Assembly: GCA_964493075.1 (NCBI GenBank)
Contig: CAZBNU010000188.1
Location: 1-8,146, forward strand
DNA: 8,146 nt
DNA from: SLFT01 sp964493075
GTDB lineage: Bacteria; Hydrogenedentota; Hydrogenedentia; Hydrogenedentales; CAITNO01
Direction: 5' to 3'
In this document: in pieces, positions 6,457-8,146 of the stretch
How the letters are laid out: every line of letters begins with the position of its first letter
How positions within the stretch are numbered: position 1 is the first letter of the stretch
Notes under the pieces: model-generated
The model's database searches: none
What the model was told of the DNA's origin: nothing
What the model saw: only the letters and a program-made list of their open reading frames with translations
Translations under genes and position numbers: made by a program

Positions 6457-6494
6457 GGGCCGGTCATTTCTGCTGTGTGCAGGGTGACCGGCCC
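6457..6494 (+). terminator. Hairpin terminator after glnA
   Basis: GGGCCGGTCA (6457-6466) pairs perfectly with TGACCGGCCC (6485-6494). The loop can be extended by an inner CTGC/GCAG stem (6470-6473 with 6479-6482). It starts 22 bases after the glnA stop. The following bases (ACTCCGTTTGC) hold only a short T-run, so it is a strong stem with a weak U tract. It probably separates glnA from the riboswitch-controlled unit. Confidence 0.65.
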
Positions 6495-6501
6495 ACTCCG
6501 T

Positions 6502-6531
6502 TTGCATTCCTTTGGCGGATGTGCTTATAAT
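6502..6531 (+). promoter_or_regulatory. Housekeeping-sigma promoter for the B12-riboswitch unit
   Basis: A perfect -10 hexamer, TATAAT (6526-6531), is preceded at 18 bases by a weak -35 match, TTGCAT (6502-6507). The predicted transcription start, about 6538-6540, coincides with the 5' strand of the riboswitch closing stem. This placement supports the call. Confidence 0.72.
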
Positions 6532-6535
6532 CCGT

Positions 6536-6760
6536 GTGTCGGTTCGTCAGCATAATGGTTATGCTGATGCGAAGAGGGAACCCGGTGTGATTCCGGGACT
6601 GCCCCGCAGCGGTAATCAGGAACGAACAGCCACCCGTTGTGAATGATTCACAATGGCGAACGCACTGGTTTCAATGTGTGAAGCTGGGAAGCGGTGCCTA
6701 GTAGGAAATCTGCCAGATATCTGGCCGTAACGCCTGTAAGTCCGAAGACCTGCCGATGTG
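6536..6760 (+). ncRNA. Cobalamin (B12) riboswitch
   Basis: This is a cis-acting RNA that binds adenosylcobalamin or a related corrinoid and normally lowers expression when B12 is plentiful. Conserved parts are seen in order. The P1 core is TCGG (6539-6542) with CCGA (6753-6756). P2 is a perfect 9-base-pair hairpin, TCAGCATAA/TTATGCTGA (6547-6567). GAGGGAA (6574-6580) precedes CCCGGTGTGATTCCGGG (6581-6597), and CTGCCCCGCAGCGGTAA spans 6599-6615. A variable hairpin with TTGTGA/TCACAA arms lies at 6637-6653, and CTGGGAAGCGGTGCC follows at about 6684-6698. The B12 box AAGTCCGAAGACCTGCC spans 6738-6754. The aptamer is about 225 bases, normal for the class. About 90 bases separate it from the next start codon. 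I see no clear intrinsic terminator there, so control is more likely at translation initiation. The box position and the P1 match make this call firm; the exact ends are approximate. Confidence 0.94.
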
Positions 6761-6852
6761 AACTGTTGGTCGTCTGTTGTCCAAAGAAGCTGATAAAGCG
6801 AAGTCAGCCTTTGTGGCGGCAGGGCGTCCTACAACGAAACGAGGGTTTCATC

Positions 6853-8146
6853 ATGAACGTATTCCTTTCTTCCCGCAGTGTTTTCCTCTCTCTTTGTGTT
6901 ATCGTGCTTCTAACGGCTCCTGCCGCTCTGGCACAACCCGCCGGATTGAATGGCGCGACCATTCAGCCTTATTTCAGCTTTCCTGTTGCGGAAAATGCCG
7001 CCCTGGTCAGTTTCGACTGGGACGCTTCGGACACCCTGCACTATACGGTGGGCGATCCCAGTTATAATTTAAAGCAAGAAGTCTATAAAACTGCAACGCC
7101 AGATGACATCCAAGTGTACAGCGCTAACGATGTGTTTGTGGGCTCACGGCTAACCTGTATTGGCGATTATATGTACTTTAATGACGGTGCCAATTGGGAC
7201 CGTTATGTATTTAATTACTTTCTGTATCCTGCTGCCACGGCGGATACACCAACAGCATTGCTGACAGACCCTTACGGCGCAAGCCTATGGGGGCTTGCCA
7301 CCCGCAATGCCGGTGAATTCTTTGCCTCTGGAAGTGTGGGATCAGATGCTGCCCTGTATTACAACACCTTGGATGCTTCCGGCGGTTTATCAGGAACACT
7401 AACCAAATTTGGCGACATCGGCGGCGAGGTACCCGGGCCAATTACCTTTGACGGCGCGGGCAATCTGTTTTACGCCCCGGGCTATGTGGGCAGTGGCACC
7501 GTCAACATCTATCGTTGGAATGCTGCGACAGTGGCTGCGGCGTTGGCAGATCCGGTTGCGAATGGGTTGACAGGGGCAGGCAATGAGTGGGCAATAATCC
7601 CCCCACCATATATAGGCGCTACAGGTATGGCAACAGACAGTGCAGGTAACCTCTATGTGACCGCCAGCAGTTTTACTGAACCTGGCCAATTGTTGTTTTA
7701 CAACGCTGCTACCGCCGCCATGTCGCCTGTAGTGCAATATGCAAACCGTCTAGAAACGGTGCGCTTCAAGGATGGCTCCATTTATTTCAGTTGTGCAGAC
7801 GGTGTATTTGAGTTCCCCCTGCCGCAGGTTACTATTGGAACAGATTCCACGGAAGTGCATGTGCAGGCAGGAGAAACGGCGCTATTTTCCGTAGCGTCCA
7901 TTGGCGGCATTGCCCCCATATCCTACCAGTGGTATCGCGTTACCGAGGACAAGGCGATTGTGCCTGTTGGCGGCAATATGGCAAGCTATTCCATGACGGC
8001 ACAGCAGGTAGACGATGGCGCGGAGTTTTACTGTGTGGTCACCGATGCTACCGGTCCCGTGGAATCGCCACACTTTATCCTGTTTATCGATCCGCCTGTT
8101 CCTGTCGGCAGTCCTGCAGCGCTTATTATTTGTGTGCTGTTGCTTG
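6853..8146 (+). CDS. Secreted beta-propeller-like protein with Ig-like domain, under B12 riboswitch (3' end cut)
   Basis: The frame is open from ATG 6853 to the window end (431 residues, incomplete). GAGGG at 6841-6845 is the ribosome-binding site. Residues 1-27 are a Sec signal peptide: a hydrophobic core ending PAALA, likely cut before Q28, with no lipobox cysteine. Residues of about 30-320 contain recurring aromatic beta-strand patterns with small turns (DYMYFNDG, GAGNLFYAPGY at 201-211, SAGNLYVTASS at 263-273, DGSIYFSCADGVFEF at 307-321), as in beta-propellers. Residues of about 325-413 form a bacterial Ig-like domain: VQAGETALFSV, YQWY (W360) and DDGAEFYCVV (C394), with the first Ig cysteine absent. 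After DPPVPVGSP comes a hydrophobic run starting at about 422, AALIICVLLL, which looks like a membrane or sorting anchor. The riboswitch implies a role in corrinoid capture or in B12-replaceable metabolism. I do not recognise the exact family. A BtuG-like surface corrinoid-binding role is inference. Confidence 0.85.
   Translation, partial: MNVFLSSRSVFLSLCVIVLLTAPAALAQPAGLNGATIQPYFSFPVAENAALVSFDWDASDTLHYTVGDPSYNLKQEVYKTATPDDIQVYSANDVFVGSRLTCIGDYMYFNDGANWDRYVFNYFLYPAATADTPTALLTDPYGASLWGLATRNAGEFFASGSVGSDAALYYNTLDASGGLSGTLTKFGDIGGEVPGPITFDGAGNLFYAPGYVGSGTVNIYRWNAATVAAALADPVANGLTGAGNEWAIIPPPYIGATGMATDSAGNLYVTASSFTEPGQLLFYNAATAAMSPVVQYANRLETVRFKDGSIYFSCADGVFEFPLPQVTIGTDSTEVHVQAGETALFSVASIGGIAPISYQWYRVTEDKAIVPVGGNMASYSMTAQQVDDGAEFYCVVTDATGPVESPHFILFIDPPVPVGSPAALIICVLLL

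Noticed and set aside
6777..7067. 96-codon plus-strand open frame overlapping the secreted protein gene
   Set aside because: It is in another frame, starts just past the riboswitch and has no ribosome-binding site. The frame from 6853 has a signal peptide and stays open to the window end.

Overview
The window looks like a chromosomal segment from a Gram-negative, probably uncultured environmental bacterium. The evidence is two adjacent Tat-exported sulfatases, a bacterial Ig-domain protein with a sorting-like tail, a sigma-54-type promoter ahead of glnB-glnA, and simple intergenic repeats. This combination is common in the PVC group, Planctomycetes and Candidatus Hydrogenedentes. That placement is an inference from gene style, not a phylogenetic result.

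Layout from left to right. (1) Positions 1-767, minus strand: the N-terminal two thirds or so of a radical SAM protein of unknown function, running off the left edge. (2) Positions 768-962: a short divergent gap with two blocks of simple repeats (GCAGAG and AATCGG units). (3) Positions 963-3923, plus strand: two sulfatase genes 30 bases apart, probably one operon. Both proteins have a twin-arginine signal and a formylglycine-type active-site cysteine; the second has the CxAxR variant. (4) Positions 3924-4518: a gene-free stretch with a GC-rich hairpin, a 9-base GGGGTGGAC tandem repeat with G-quadruplex potential, an 8-base inverted repeat, a close match to a sigma-54 promoter, and a leader of about 200 bases with competing hairpins. 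(5) Positions 4519-6434: glnB (PII) and glnA (glutamine synthetase I), the nitrogen-assimilation core. Both covalent modification tyrosines are kept. A strong hairpin follows glnA. (6) Positions 6502-6852: a promoter with a perfect TATAAT, then a full cobalamin riboswitch starting at about the predicted transcription start. (7) From 6853 to the right edge: a secreted protein with beta-propeller-like repeats, a C-terminal Ig-like domain and the start of a hydrophobic tail.

The most interesting part is the last unit. An exported, probably surface-anchored beta-propeller/Ig-like protein directly under a B12 riboswitch suggests a surface corrinoid-binding or capture protein, similar in concept to the Bacteroides BtuG propeller but with a different architecture. 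The glnB-glnA leader, with mutually exclusive stems just after the predicted sigma-54 start, is the second item worth attention.
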